The position numbers and the translations under genes are program-made. A stretch of 64,000 bases of DNA, from the NCBI GenBank assembly GCA_947629655.1, contig CANREL010000003.1:1-64000 (forward strand), written 5' to 3'. Below the pieces are notes generated by a model. The model saw only the letters and a list, made by a program, of their open reading frames with translations. It did not search any database and was not told the DNA's origin. Below are positions 8,460 through 17,610 of the stretch, piece by piece. The stretch's first letter is position 1; every line of letters starts with the position of its first letter. This DNA is from an uncultured Bacilli bacterium. GTDB taxonomy: Bacteria > Bacillota_I > Bacilli_A > RF39 > UBA660.

Positions 8460-9316
8460 TGGAAAATATATTAGAAGTTAAAAACTTGAATAAGAAGTAT
8501 GATAATTTTGAATTAAAAAATATTACTTTTAGTTTACCTAAAGGAATGATTATGGGTTTTATTGGTGAAAATGGAGCAGGTAAAACGACGACAATTAAGG
8601 CCATATTAGATATAATTAAAGGATATAGTGGTGAAGTTAAAATCTTTGGATTAGATAGTAGGAAAGACGAAAGAACAATTAAAGAAGATATTGGTGTTGT
8701 TTTAGATGATATGTTTTATCCAGAGATTTTAACACCAAATGATGTCAATAATTCTATGAAGTACATTTATAAAAATTGGGATGAAAAGATGTTTAATGAC
8801 TACTTAAAAGAATTTTCATTGAATCCTAAACAACAGATAAAGAGTTTTTCTAAAGGGATGCGTAAAAAATTAGAAATAGCGACAGCGCTAGCACATCATC
8901 CTAAACTATTAATCTTAGATGAACCAACTTCTGGACTAGATCCAGTTGCTAGAAGTGAAGTGATTGATATTTTTCAAAATTTCATTCAAGATGAAGAGTG
9001 TTCAATTCTTCTTTCTAGTCACATAACAACTGATTTAGAACGAATTGCTGATTACATCACTTTTATAAATGATGGAGAAATTGTTTTATCTAAAACGTGT
9101 GATGAGTTGTTAGAAAAATATGGAATTGTTAAATGTAGCGAAAAAGAGTTTAAAAAAATAGCTAAAGAAGATTATATTAAATATAAAAAAGATAAATATG
9201 AATATGAAGTACTGGTTGAAAATAAGAAAGAGTTTAAAAAGAAATATGATGTTGATATAGTTGATAAAATAACACTTGATGATTTAATGGTCTTAATGAT
9301 AAAGGGGGTTAAATAA
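8459..9316 (+). CDS. ABC transporter ATP-binding protein (YtrB-like)
   Basis: A 285-residue ATPase of the ABC-2/drug-export class. Walker A GENGAGKTT, signature FSKGMRKK, Walker B LLILDEP and the SSHI switch are present, and a C-terminal extension of about 80 residues follows the core. It is translationally coupled to the regulator before it and the permease after it (TAATG overlaps). The substrate is unknown; control by the YtrA-type repressor points to envelope stress. Confidence 0.9.
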   Translation: MENILEVKNLNKKYDNFELKNITFSLPKGMIMGFIGENGAGKTTTIKAILDIIKGYSGEVKIFGLDSRKDERTIKEDIGVVLDDMFYPEILTPNDVNNSMKYIYKNWDEKMFNDYLKEFSLNPKQQIKSFSKGMRKKLEIATALAHHPKLLILDEPTSGLDPVARSEVIDIFQNFIQDEECSILLSSHITTDLERIADYITFINDGEIVLSKTCDELLEKYGIVKCSEKEFKKIAKEDYIKYKKDKYEYEVLVENKKEFKKKYDVDIVDKITLDDLMVLMIKGVK

Positions 9317-9948
9317 TGTTTGGATTTATGATGAAAGATTTAGCGATGATTAAGAGTAACTTTAAATTGCTTGCTATTTTAATAATTGTTTATGCTTTAA
9401 TGGGATTAAGTGATGGAATGGATATATCTTTTGTCTTACCATTTATGAGCGTTATGATAATGATTTCTAGTTTCAGTTATGATGAATTTAATAAATGGGA
9501 TAGTTATGCGGCAACTTTTCCTGGTGGAAGAAAAGATAGTGTTAGAGCCAAATACTTGGCAACTATTTTAATGATGGTTATAATTACTATTATTACGACA
9601 ATTCTATCTTTTATAATTGCTTATAATAAAACGAAGACTTTTGATTATGAATATACCTTTTTAACAACTTTAGGAAATATTTTTGGAACGATACTAGTCT
9701 TATCTTTTATGTATCCAATTATTTATAAATTAGGAATAGAGAAAGCGCGAATTGCTATTCTTGTCATTGTCTTTGGCATTGTTATTCTAGGTGGTGTACT
9801 CATCAATTATATTGATTTGTCAACTGCTTTGAACAGTTTAGCATTTTTAGAAAACTATTGGGGATTAATAATCAGTATTTTAGGATTTATCTTACTATAT
9901 GGATCTTATCGTTTATCGTTACATTTTCAATTAAACAAAGAATTTTAA
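9316..9948 (+). CDS. ABC-2 type permease
   Basis: A 210-residue membrane protein with about six helices. It is cotranscribed with and coupled to the preceding ATPase, so it is the membrane half of that exporter. The motif SYDEFNKWDSYAATFPGGRKDSVRAKYL after the second helix matches small ABC-2 permeases found in YtrA-controlled loci. Confidence 0.85.
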   Translation: MFGFMMKDLAMIKSNFKLLAILIIVYALMGLSDGMDISFVLPFMSVMIMISSFSYDEFNKWDSYAATFPGGRKDSVRAKYLATILMMVIITIITTILSFIIAYNKTKTFDYEYTFLTTLGNIFGTILVLSFMYPIIYKLGIEKARIAILVIVFGIVILGGVLINYIDLSTALNSLAFLENYWGLIISILGFILLYGSYRLSLHFQLNKEF

Positions 9949-9956
9949 TAACAATT

Positions 9957-9984
9957 GAAGCAAATCTCATGGATTTGCTTTTTA
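9957..9984 (+). terminator. Terminator after the YtrA-type operon
   Basis: Stem AGCAAATC with GATTTGCT, 5-base loop, then five T. Confidence 0.8.
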
Positions 9985-10056
9985 AGTAAAAAATAAAATA
10001 GACTAATAGCGTCATTCATGTTATTATTTTGAGTGAGGAACAGGAGTATTAGTGAA

Positions 10057-10878
10057 ATGGAAAGATATAAAGAAATAGAGAGAAGTATAATCAAAAAGTA
10101 TCGTAAAGAGATTTGGGGTAAATTTGTCAAAGCTGTTCAAGATTATGAATTGATCAAAGAAAATGACAATATCATGGTTTGTATTAGTGGAGGAAAAGAT
10201 TCTTTTTTATTAGCTAAGTGTGTACAAGAATTACAAAGACATGGCAAGATAAAGTTTGATGCACATTATGTCGTTATGAATCCGGGATATAGTGAGAAAA
10301 ATCGTCAAGCAATAGTTGATAATGCAAAGACTTTAAACATACCTATTGAAATGTTTGATAGTGATATTTTTGAAGCTGTTTCTAATATTGAAGTTAAAAT
10401 GGCTTGTTATTTGTGTGCTCGAATGCGTAGAGGTTATTTATATAGTAAAGCCCAAGAACTTGGATGTAATAAAATTGTTTTAGGTCATCATTTTGATGAT
10501 GTCATCGAAACGACTCTTTTATCAATGCTTTATGGTTCTGAAATAAAGACAATGATGCCTAAGTTACACAGTGAACATTTTGAAGGAATAGAATTGATTC
10601 GTCCTTTATATTTAGTTAAAGAACAGGACATCATTTCTTGGAGTAAAGTTAATGATTTAGAATTTCTCAATTGCGCTTGCCGTTTCACTGAGAAAAATAA
10701 CAGTGAAAATATAAGTAAGAGAAAAGAGATAAAAGAACTCATTAAAAATTTAAAAAAGGTTAATAAAGATGTTGACTACAATATTTTTAAATCCCTAGAT
10801 AATGTCAATTTGAATTGTGTGTTAGGAACAAAAAAAGATGGTGCTTATAAAAGTTTTTTAGATGATTATGATGAATAA
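10057..10878 (+). CDS. TtcA-like tRNA thiolation ATPase
   Basis: A 273-residue PP-loop ATPase: SGGKDSFLL binds ATP pyrophosphate, CYLCARMRRGYLY provides the conserved CxxC, and LGHHFDDVIETTLLSMLYG is the family HDD-type motif. TtcA/TtuA enzymes adenylate a tRNA base before sulfur transfer through an iron-sulfur cluster. A further Cys pair (NCAC) lies near residue 210. The target base is not predictable. Start 10057 was chosen because AGGAG precedes it and the fold begins there. Confidence 0.82.
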   Translation: MERYKEIERSIIKKYRKEIWGKFVKAVQDYELIKENDNIMVCISGGKDSFLLAKCVQELQRHGKIKFDAHYVVMNPGYSEKNRQAIVDNAKTLNIPIEMFDSDIFEAVSNIEVKMACYLCARMRRGYLYSKAQELGCNKIVLGHHFDDVIETTLLSMLYGSEIKTMMPKLHSEHFEGIELIRPLYLVKEQDIISWSKVNDLEFLNCACRFTEKNNSENISKRKEIKELIKNLKKVNKDVDYNIFKSLDNVNLNCVLGTKKDGAYKSFLDDYDE

Positions 10879-10915
10879 TAAAAAGTGGTTATGATTAACC
10901 ACTTTTATTATTTTT
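10879..10915. terminator. Bidirectional terminator between convergent genes
   Basis: An 11-bp stem (AAAAGTGGTTA with TAACCACTTTT) is flanked by A- and T-rich runs. It serves the ttcA-like gene on + and the acyl-CoA ligase on -. Confidence 0.85.
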
Positions 10916-12620
10916 CATTTTCTTCTTCGAGTTTGCGATAATCAACTTTTCCTACCATTGTTTTAGGAAGAGCTTTACGATATACGAACTCTTTAGGAAT
11001 CATATATTTGGAAAGATTTTTTTGACAATATTCACGAATGTCTAAACGCAGTTTAAGTGAATCTTTGACATTGTTATTCAAGACAATAAAGGCCTTTGGT
11101 ACTTGTACTTTATAAGGATGAGGTATGCCTATGACACAGGAATTTAAAATAGCTGGATGCTTGTTCAATACATCTTCGATATGAGAAGGGTAGACATTGT
11201 ATCCTGATGAAATGATCATTCTTTTTAATCTTTGAACAAAGAAGAGACGACCATTTTCATCTATATATCCCAAATCGCCAGTGTGCACCCATATTTTTCC
11301 TTTTTTATCTTTCTCTAAAACTTTATTTGTCTCTACTTCATCATTTAAATATCCCATCATTACTGAAGGTCCACTAATTAAGATTTCGCCAGTTTCACCG
11401 GTATCGACTTCTTCTTTGGTATCAGGATCAACAATTTTCATATCGTTAGATGGTAGAGGGATACCAACACTACCTAAAGCATAGGATTTTAAGGTGCTGA
11501 AAATACAACCACCACTGGTTTCAGTCATGCCATATCCTTGAACTATTCCATGTTTACAATTGTGTTTTTTTAAGAATTCATTAACAGCTAAATTCTTTTC
11601 TTCATTTAAAGAATCTCCGCCAGATACGACGTATTTTACATTTGATAAGTCAATGTCATCCATGTGTTTATTACTTATTAAAGCTTCAAATAGAGTTGGA
11701 ACGCCAGGGATGATTGAAGGATGATATTTGCGAAGAAGTTTATCAAATCTTGCCGCATCAAATTTGGGAACTAATATAGTACTAGCGCCAATTGATAGAG
11801 GGTAGTGAATACATTCAACTAGTCCAAAGCAGTGAAACATAGGGAGAATAGCTAACATACTATCAGTATCATTATTTTCGGGTAAGGCAATTTGTGCTTG
11901 ACCGATGACAACATTGATATTGCTGTTAGATAATACAATGCTTTTTGGTGTTCCAGATGTTCCACCACTATGTAAAATGACAGCTGGTGTTTTAGCATTA
12001 GTTGATACTAAGACATCCATGTTATAATTTTTACCTTTACTTTTAAAGTCTTTCCATAACATAAACATTCCATTATTTTTAGGTATTTTAATTTTTCTAT
12101 CTTCTAGTAAAAAGTAACCCCAACCCAATGCTGTTGGCATGGAATCTCTAGGAGATATGATAATTATTTTGTACACATTAGTATCAGCTAAAATATTCAT
12201 GATTTTTTTATAATTAAAATTAACAGTAAATAGCATAACTGATTTAGTATCGATTATTGATTTCTTTATCTCTTCTTCAGCCGACAATGGATGAATCATG
12301 TTTGATATAGCACCAATTTTACTTACGGCATAGAAGACTATGACAGCTTCTGGTGTATTAGGCATACAAATGGATACGACGTCACCCTCACGAATTCCTT
12401 GACTGCGCATGGCTTTCGCACACATATCAATTTCATGAAATAGTTCTTTAAAACTCATTTTGTTACCAAAATAGTTCAAAGCTACATTATTTAATCTATC
12501 GACATTTCTCTGATAGAGAAACTCATATATGGACGTATTAGGAATTTCTACTTCTCTTTCATTTTTATCATAATATTTTTCCCACAATTTCTTTGTTTTC
12601 TTAAATGAAAAAAAATTCAT
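10908..12620 (-). CDS. AMP-forming acyl-CoA synthetase/ligase
   Basis: A 570-residue adenylate-forming enzyme, probably activating fatty acids or related acids as CoA thioesters. Motifs: ATP loop HSGGTSGTPKS, GYGMTE, the HTGDLGYID hinge aspartate, and the C-terminal catalytic lysine in LPKTMVGKVDYR. Length matches long-chain acyl-CoA ligases. It is divergent from a TetR-family regulator that is a good candidate for its control. An AGGTGAT site precedes the ATG. Substrate chain length is unknown. Confidence 0.88.
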   Translation of the reverse strand: MNFFSFKKTKKLWEKYYDKNEREVEIPNTSIYEFLYQRNVDRLNNVALNYFGNKMSFKELFHEIDMCAKAMRSQGIREGDVVSICMPNTPEAVIVFYAVSKIGAISNMIHPLSAEEEIKKSIIDTKSVMLFTVNFNYKKIMNILADTNVYKIIIISPRDSMPTALGWGYFLLEDRKIKIPKNNGMFMLWKDFKSKGKNYNMDVLVSTNAKTPAVILHSGGTSGTPKSIVLSNSNINVVIGQAQIALPENNDTDSMLAILPMFHCFGLVECIHYPLSIGASTILVPKFDAARFDKLLRKYHPSIIPGVPTLFEALISNKHMDDIDLSNVKYVVSGGDSLNEEKNLAVNEFLKKHNCKHGIVQGYGMTETSGGCIFSTLKSYALGSVGIPLPSNDMKIVDPDTKEEVDTGETGEILISGPSVMMGYLNDEVETNKVLEKDKKGKIWVHTGDLGYIDENGRLFFVQRLKRMIISSGYNVYPSHIEDVLNKHPAILNSCVIGIPHPYKVQVPKAFIVLNNNVKDSLKLRLDIREYCQKNLSKYMIPKEFVYRKALPKTMVGKVDYRKLEEENEK

Positions 12621-12706
12621 ATTATCACCTCATTATTAGACACGTGTTGAATATCTGATAAATACATTGTATAATTTAAGTGATGATTAAATCAATAATC
12701 AATTAT

Positions 12707-12752
12707 TTGACAAATGTCATATTTTGAACAGATATAATTTTTTTGTTCAAAA
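12707..12752 (+). promoter_or_regulatory. TetR gene promoter with nested inverted repeats
   Basis: TATAAT at 12733-12738 lies inside a perfect 9-base inverted repeat (TTTTGAACA at 12722-12730, TGTTCAAAA at 12744-12752). A second palindrome, TGACAAATGTCA (12708-12719), overlaps the possible -35 TTGACA, which is 20 bases from the -10, longer than ideal. Arms over the -10 suggest an operator for the adjacent TetR protein. Confidence 0.6.
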
Positions 12753-12767
12753 AGAAGGAGACATATC

Positions 12768-13346
12768 ATGGATAGAAGAATTAAATATACTAAAAAAGTC
12801 ATTAAAGATAATTTTTTGAATCTATTAGAGAAAAAAGATATTTCGAATATAACAGTAAAAGAATTATGTGAGATATCGGATATAAATAGGGGAACTTTTT
12901 ATCGTTATTACATGGACATATATGATTTGTTGAGAACGATAGAACAAGAATTTATAGAAGAAGTAAAAAATTCATCATCAATATTGGAAATAGAAAAACA
13001 TTCAGTATATTCTTTTACGAAGGAAATTCTATCAATTTTTGAAAATAATAAAAAACTGGTCAAGATATTTTTTAATACTGATAGGGAAGTCCTTTTTTTG
13101 GATGAAGTCTTAGAGGTTGTCTATGACAAATGCATCAATAGGTGGAAAAATTTACATCCAGAGATAGATGAAGATGAGTTAGAGAACGCTGTCGTATTTA
13201 TTTTTAATGGGGCTTTGGGTGTCATCAATTATTGGATTAAAAATAATTTTTTTACATCAGCTGATTCAATTGCGATGTATATTGAAAAGTTCTGTCAACG
13301 TGGAGCGAGAATGTATTTACCAAAAGAGAAACAGTTTGTCGATTAA
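12768..13346 (+). CDS. TetR/AcrR-family transcriptional regulator
   Basis: A 192-residue regulator. The N-terminal helix-turn-helix (about 20-60) carries ISNITVKELCEISDINRGTFYRYY, diagnostic of the family. The C-terminal ligand domain is helical and resembles DhaS-type members. It is divergent from the acyl-CoA ligase, so an acyl-CoA or related ligand is plausible but not shown. AGAAGGAG precedes the ATG. Confidence 0.9.
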   Translation: MDRRIKYTKKVIKDNFLNLLEKKDISNITVKELCEISDINRGTFYRYYMDIYDLLRTIEQEFIEEVKNSSSILEIEKHSVYSFTKEILSIFENNKKLVKIFFNTDREVLFLDEVLEVVYDKCINRWKNLHPEIDEDELENAVVFIFNGALGVINYWIKNNFFTSADSIAMYIEKFCQRGARMYLPKEKQFVD

Positions 13347-13391
13347 AATGTGTTAGAATAATATTTATGAAAGAAAGTTAGGATTGATATC

Positions 13392-14228
13392 ATGAATGGT
13401 GAAAAGATAAAAGAATTAATTGAAGAGTGTGATGCGGTTGTCATTGGAGCAGGTGCTGGTTTGTCAACAGCTGCTGGTGTCAATTATGGTAGTAAAGATT
13501 TTGCTAAGTTATTTCCAGAGTTAGTTTTAAATTATCATTTTACGGATATGTATACTTCTTCTTTTTACATTTTTGAAACAGAAGAAGAAAGATGGTCTTA
13601 TTGGGCTAAACACATCGATTATTTATGTCTTTCTAAAAGAGCTTCATCACTTTATAAAAAACTTTATAATCTCGTTAAAGACAAAGATTATTTTGTTGTT
13701 ACGACTAATGTTGATCGTCAATTCATTAAAGCTGGTTTTGAAGAAAAAAGGGTTTTTGAAGTTCAAGGATCGCTTACTAAAATACAGTGTGCTAGGGCTT
13801 GTCATGATAAATTATATGATGACACTAAAATCATCAAAGAAATGATAAAAGAAAATAAGAATACAAAGGTTCCTTCACATCTCGTTCCTAAATGTCCTGT
13901 TTGTGGAGGAAAGATGGATATCAATTTGCGAAAGAATGATTTCTTTGTTGAAGATGATGAATGGAATGAACACAAAAGAAGTTATGAAGAATTCTTAAAT
14001 AAAAATAAAAATAGAAAACTTTTGTTCATCGAATTAGGAGTAGGATTTAATACGCCGGGAATTATTCGTTTTCCGTTTGAAGAATTGACACATAAGTATG
14101 CGAGTGCTTTTTTGATCAGAATTAATGATAGTAATGCCAATATTCCGTATGATATAAAACATTGTGCGATTGGTGTTAAAGCTAACATTAAAAAAGTGAT
14201 TGATGAAATGGTGCGTGAAGAGGAATGA
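13392..14228 (+). CDS. Class M sirtuin (SirTM-like), NAD-dependent
   Basis: A 278-residue Sir2-fold protein. GAGAGLSTAAGVNYG is the NAD loop, and DMYTSSFYIFETEEERWSYWAKHI and LLFIELGVGFNTPGIIRFPFE are typical of class M sirtuins. The usual catalytic His is replaced by Gln in VQGSL, as in SirTM enzymes that ADP-ribosylate lipoylated GcvH-L. The TTNVD NAD-binding motif and four structural Cys (two before residue 145, two in CPVCGG) are present. The usual SirTM partners (macrodomain, GcvH-L, lipoate ligase) are not adjacent. It is 3 bases from a lipoprotein gene. Confidence 0.82.
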   Translation: MNGEKIKELIEECDAVVIGAGAGLSTAAGVNYGSKDFAKLFPELVLNYHFTDMYTSSFYIFETEEERWSYWAKHIDYLCLSKRASSLYKKLYNLVKDKDYFVVTTNVDRQFIKAGFEEKRVFEVQGSLTKIQCARACHDKLYDDTKIIKEMIKENKNTKVPSHLVPKCPVCGGKMDINLRKNDFFVEDDEWNEHKRSYEEFLNKNKNRKLLFIELGVGFNTPGIIRFPFEELTHKYASAFLIRINDSNANIPYDIKHCAIGVKANIKKVIDEMVREEE

Positions 14229-14231
14229 TTT

Positions 14232-14678
14232 ATGAATAAAAGAATATTAATCATATTATGTATTTTTATATCTTTTATTTCTATTGGATGTAGAGATAAT
14301 AATGTTAAAGAAGAAAAAGGTGAGATCGTGGATTTGAACATAGATGTAGTAATTAATGATAAGACTTATAATTTAACTTTAGATGATAATGAAACGACTA
14401 GGGAATTTATCAAACTTTTACCTCTTGATATTGAAATGGATGAATTAAATGGCAATGAGAAATATCATTATTTAGATATTACTTTACCAACTGATTCTTA
14501 TTCTCCTCATCACATAAATAAGGGTGATTTAATGTTATATGGGAATGATTGCCTAGTTCTATTTTATGAATCGTTTGACACGAGTTACAGTTATACTAAA
14601 CTAGGACATATCAATGATTTGACTGATTTAGGGTCAGATAGTGTCATGGTTAAATTTGCGAAATCTGTTCATAATTAA
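14232..14678 (+). CDS. Lipoprotein with cyclophilin-like domain
   Basis: A 148-residue predicted lipoprotein. The hydrophobic signal ends in lipobox ISIGC, with Cys at residue 20. The mature part has the pattern of the small cyclophilin-like beta-barrel family: LNIDVVINDKTYNLTLDDNETTREFIKLLPL, then GDLMLYGNDCLVLFYESF and TKLGHI. These domains are not proven prolyl isomerases. It is probably cotranscribed with the sirtuin gene. Role unknown. Confidence 0.75.
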   Translation: MNKRILIILCIFISFISIGCRDNNVKEEKGEIVDLNIDVVINDKTYNLTLDDNETTREFIKLLPLDIEMDELNGNEKYHYLDITLPTDSYSPHHINKGDLMLYGNDCLVLFYESFDTSYSYTKLGHINDLTDLGSDSVMVKFAKSVHN

Positions 14679-14749
14679 TAGTTTTTGTCAATATTTGGAT
14701 TAAAACTTGAAAATTTAACATTTTTTTCGTAAAAACAGCATAAAAACAA

Positions 14750-14778
14750 TTGCATTGCCTTATAAAATATGATAATTT
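14750..14778 (+). promoter_or_regulatory. Promoter of hup
   Basis: TTGCAT (14750-14755), 17-base spacer, TAATTT (14773-14778). It is followed by a leader of about 50 bases and GGAGG before the HU start. Confidence 0.5.
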
Positions 14779-14829
14779 ATATTTATAAGCATAGTGTGCT
14801 TAGACAAAAAAATGGAGGTAATAAAAATT

Positions 14830-15102
14830 ATGAAAAAAGTAGAATTAGTAGAAGCAGTTGCTAAAGAAACTGGATTAACTAAAGCTGATGCAACTCGTGC
14901 TATCGATGCAACATTCGAAGCAATTACAGGAGCATTAAAAAAGGGAGATAAAGTACCACTAGTTGGTTTTGGAACTTTTGCAGTTTCTAAGAGAGCAGCT
15001 AGAGATGGACGTAATCCTCAAACTGGTGAAAAAGTACATATCGCTGCTAGAAAAGCTGTTACTTTCAAAGCTGGTTCAGCATTAAAAGATGCAGTAAACT
15101 AA
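14830..15102 (+). CDS. hup: HU-family DNA-binding protein
   Basis: A 90-residue HU protein that bends and compacts DNA as a dimer. It starts MKKVELVEAVAKETG and contains the strand-helix core VPLVGFGTFAVSKRAARDGRNPQTGE, with the intercalating-arm proline in RNPQTG. Start 14830 follows GGAGG by a long spacing but matches the family N-terminus exactly; an in-frame upstream ATG would add a non-family tail. Codon use suggests high expression. Confidence 0.97.
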   Translation: MKKVELVEAVAKETGLTKADATRAIDATFEAITGALKKGDKVPLVGFGTFAVSKRAARDGRNPQTGEKVHIAARKAVTFKAGSALKDAVN

Positions 15103-15116
15103 GAGTAAAAAATGTA

Positions 15117-15142
15117 AACAGGGCTTCATGCCTTGTTTTTTT
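15117..15142 (+). terminator. Terminator after hup
   Basis: Stem ACAGGGC with GCCTTGT (one G-U pair), then seven T. Confidence 0.75.
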
Positions 15143-15183
15143 GTGAGTTAGGTTATGTTATAATTTATTTGGGAGGATAGTTT

Positions 15184-16272
15184 ATGTTAGATGTTGCATT
15201 AAAAGTTTTGAATGAAATAGATAGTCATGGTTTTAAAGCATATATTGTAGGTGGTTTTGTTAGAGATTACATCCTTGGTAATATTACAAATGATGTTGAT
15301 ATTTGTACAGAAGCTACTCCTAAGGATATTAAAGAAATATTTGATAATATAACTTTGCCCAGAATGGATTATGGAGCAGTTCGATTAGATGTAAAAAAAT
15401 ATCGTTTTGATATTATGACTTTTAGAAAAGAAATAAGTTATTATAACAATCGTAAACCTATGGAAGTAGAGTATATTAAAGATTTATTAGAAGACTTGAA
15501 AAGAAGAGATTTTACGATGAATACTCTATGCATGGATAAAGATGGTAATATTTTAGATTTATTGGATGGACAAAAAGATATTGATAATAGAGTTATTGTT
15601 ACAGTGGGTGATCCAATTACTAAATTCATGGAAGATCCTTTGCGCATTTTAAGGGCCATCAGATTTTATACTACTTTAAATTTTTCCTTGTCAGAAGAAG
15701 TAGAAAGTGCGATTAAAAGGACTAAAAGTGAATTATCAAGACTATCTTATCAAAGAAAAAAAGAAGAACTCGATAGAATATTTTGTCACAATAATGTGAA
15801 AAGAGGTATCGATATAATAGTAAAGTTAGGTCTTGATAAAGAATTGGAATTAGATTTTAGTCATTGCGTTTTCAATACTGATTTAATTGGTATTTGGGCT
15901 AGTATTGGAGTCAATGGTAATTATCCTTTTACGAAGAATGAAAAAGAATTGATTGATAATATTAGAAAAGTTAGGAATATGGATAATTTAGATAACTATG
16001 TCCTTTTCCGTTATGGATTGTATGTCAATGTCATAGCAGGTAGTTTAAATGGGACTGATCGTAAGATGATTGCTAATAAATATGAAAAATTACCAATTAA
16101 GAATCGTGATGAAGTAAATATTACATCTAATCAAATAATAGGGTTATTAGAAATAGAACCTTCTAAGAAAATTAAGGAAATTTATGATGATTTGATAAAT
16201 AATATATTATATGGTAAAGTATTAAACAATTATGAAGACATATCTAACTATTTGATTACTAAGTATAAGTAG
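15184..16272 (+). CDS. cca: CCA-adding tRNA nucleotidyltransferase
   Basis: A 362-residue class II tRNA nucleotidyltransferase that adds or repairs the 3' CCA. The head domain shows AYIVGGFVRD, NDVDICTEATP (catalytic DxD) and RRDFTMNTLCMD. The neck motif EDPLRILRAIRF is present. The C-terminal tail is shorter than in some homologues. GGGAGGAT precedes the ATG. It is followed after 8 bases by dnaD and then nth, probably one transcript. Confidence 0.93.
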   Translation: MLDVALKVLNEIDSHGFKAYIVGGFVRDYILGNITNDVDICTEATPKDIKEIFDNITLPRMDYGAVRLDVKKYRFDIMTFRKEISYYNNRKPMEVEYIKDLLEDLKRRDFTMNTLCMDKDGNILDLLDGQKDIDNRVIVTVGDPITKFMEDPLRILRAIRFYTTLNFSLSEEVESAIKRTKSELSRLSYQRKKEELDRIFCHNNVKRGIDIIVKLGLDKELELDFSHCVFNTDLIGIWASIGVNGNYPFTKNEKELIDNIRKVRNMDNLDNYVLFRYGLYVNVIAGSLNGTDRKMIANKYEKLPIKNRDEVNITSNQIIGLLEIEPSKKIKEIYDDLINNILYGKVLNNYEDISNYLITKYK

Positions 16273-16280
16273 GTGAAATC

Positions 16281-16955
16281 ATGAAAAATAAGGTTATGGT
16301 TGATTTAATAAAAGATAAAAATATTGTTATTCCACTATATTTATATAAACTTAGAAATAAGTTATCTCTATCGATGGATGAATTCATGGTATTGATGTAT
16401 TTATATAATGAAGGGGAGTTAATTCTTTTTGATTTGAATAAAATTGGCACTGATTTGGGAATTGATCATAATGGCATCATGAATATAATATCTACTTTGA
16501 GTAATAAAAATTTAATAGAGTTAAAAGTAATTACTAATGATAAGAACATTAAAGAAGAATATATATCTTTATCTAATTTTTATAATAGGGTAAGTTTAAT
16601 GTTAATGGATAGAGATAATGATGAAGAAAAAAGAGATGATTCCAATATTTTTGAATTGATTGAACAAGAATTTGGAAGGACACTTAGCCCAATTGAATAT
16701 GAAATCATAAAAGCTTGGCTTGAGAATAACTTTAGTGTGGAATTGATAAAATGTGCTTTAAAAGAGGCTGTTATGAGTGGTGTTGGAAATTTGCGATATA
16801 TCGATAAAATTCTATATGAATGGAGTAAAAAAGGAATAAAGACTAAGAAAGATGTTGAAAATTATACAGAAAGTCATCGTAAAAAAACAGAAACACCAAG
16901 TAAAAAAGTAGAAGTTTTTGATTGGGATGAATGGTTGGATGAAGATGATAGTTAA
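16281..16955 (+). CDS. dnaD: DnaD-like primosome protein
   Basis: A 224-residue replication-restart and initiation protein. The N-terminal winged helix (about 15-90) is followed by a DnaD/DnaB2 C-terminal domain (about 120-205), with FGRTLSPIEYEIIKAWLENNFSVELIKCALKEAV and the NLRYIDKILYEWSKKGI motif. An acidic tail (DWDEWLDEDDS) ends the protein. It overlaps the nth start, the dnaD-nth order known in Bacilli. Confidence 0.92.
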   Translation: MKNKVMVDLIKDKNIVIPLYLYKLRNKLSLSMDEFMVLMYLYNEGELILFDLNKIGTDLGIDHNGIMNIISTLSNKNLIELKVITNDKNIKEEYISLSNFYNRVSLMLMDRDNDEEKRDDSNIFELIEQEFGRTLSPIEYEIIKAWLENNFSVELIKCALKEAVMSGVGNLRYIDKILYEWSKKGIKTKKDVENYTESHRKKTETPSKKVEVFDWDEWLDEDDS

Positions 16956-17574
16956 TGAATTAGAAAATTATTTGATGGAGTTATATCCAAATGCGAAGTG
17001 TGAACTAAATTATGAAAAAGATTATGAACTTTTAATTGCAGTGGTACTATCAGCTCAAACTACTGATAAGCGTGTTAATGTTGTAACCGAAAAGTTGTTT
17101 TCCAAATATCCTAGTATTGAAGATGTTAGTAAAGCTCGTGTTGAAGATTTAATAGAAATTGTAAAGCCCCTTGGGACAGCATCGCGTAAAGGTGTTTTTG
17201 TCAAAGAAATAGCGACTATTTTAGTTAATGATTATGGAGGTAAAGTTCCAAATGATCGTGAAGCTTTAGAAAAAATGCCTGGAGTTGGAAGAAAGACAGC
17301 TAATGTCGTCCTATCGAATTTATTTGATATTCCAGCTATTGCGGTTGATACACATGTATCACGGGTCAGTAAGAGATTAGGGCTTGCTAAAGAAAGTGAT
17401 GATGTTGCGGTAATAGAAAAAAAATTGATGCGTAAGTTTGAACGCAAAGATTGGTCTTTACGCCATCATCAATTAGTTTTATTTGGAAGATATAATTGTA
17501 AAGCTAAGGGACCGGAGTGCGACATTTGTAAATTGAAAGAAATATGTAAATATTATAAAAAAATGCACAAGTGA
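16939..17574 (+). CDS. nth: Endonuclease III
   Basis: A 211-residue DNA glycosylase/AP lyase that removes oxidised pyrimidines. The helix-hairpin-helix reads LEKMPGVGRKTANVV with the catalytic Lys, and the catalytic Asp is in VDTHVSRVSKRLGL. The C-terminal C-x6-C-x2-C-x5-C iron-sulfur loop is intact. The start overlaps dnaD; ATG 16939 or 16945 are both possible, and coupling to dnaD translation is likely. Confidence 0.95.
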   Translation: MKMIVNELENYLMELYPNAKCELNYEKDYELLIAVVLSAQTTDKRVNVVTEKLFSKYPSIEDVSKARVEDLIEIVKPLGTASRKGVFVKEIATILVNDYGGKVPNDREALEKMPGVGRKTANVVLSNLFDIPAIAVDTHVSRVSKRLGLAKESDDVAVIEKKLMRKFERKDWSLRHHQLVLFGRYNCKAKGPECDICKLKEICKYYKKMHK

Positions 17575-17598
17575 AGAGAATTTTGTTCTCTTTTTTTC
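17572..17598 (+). terminator. Terminator after nth
   Basis: Stem AAGAGAA with TTCTCTT, 5-base loop, then a T-run. It overlaps the nth stop. Confidence 0.75.
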
Positions 17599-17610
17599 AT
17601 ATTATTTACT

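Noticed and set aside
14794..14829. Upstream start for HU
   Set aside because: It would add a 12-residue tail not seen in HU proteins and include the ribosome site within the coding region.
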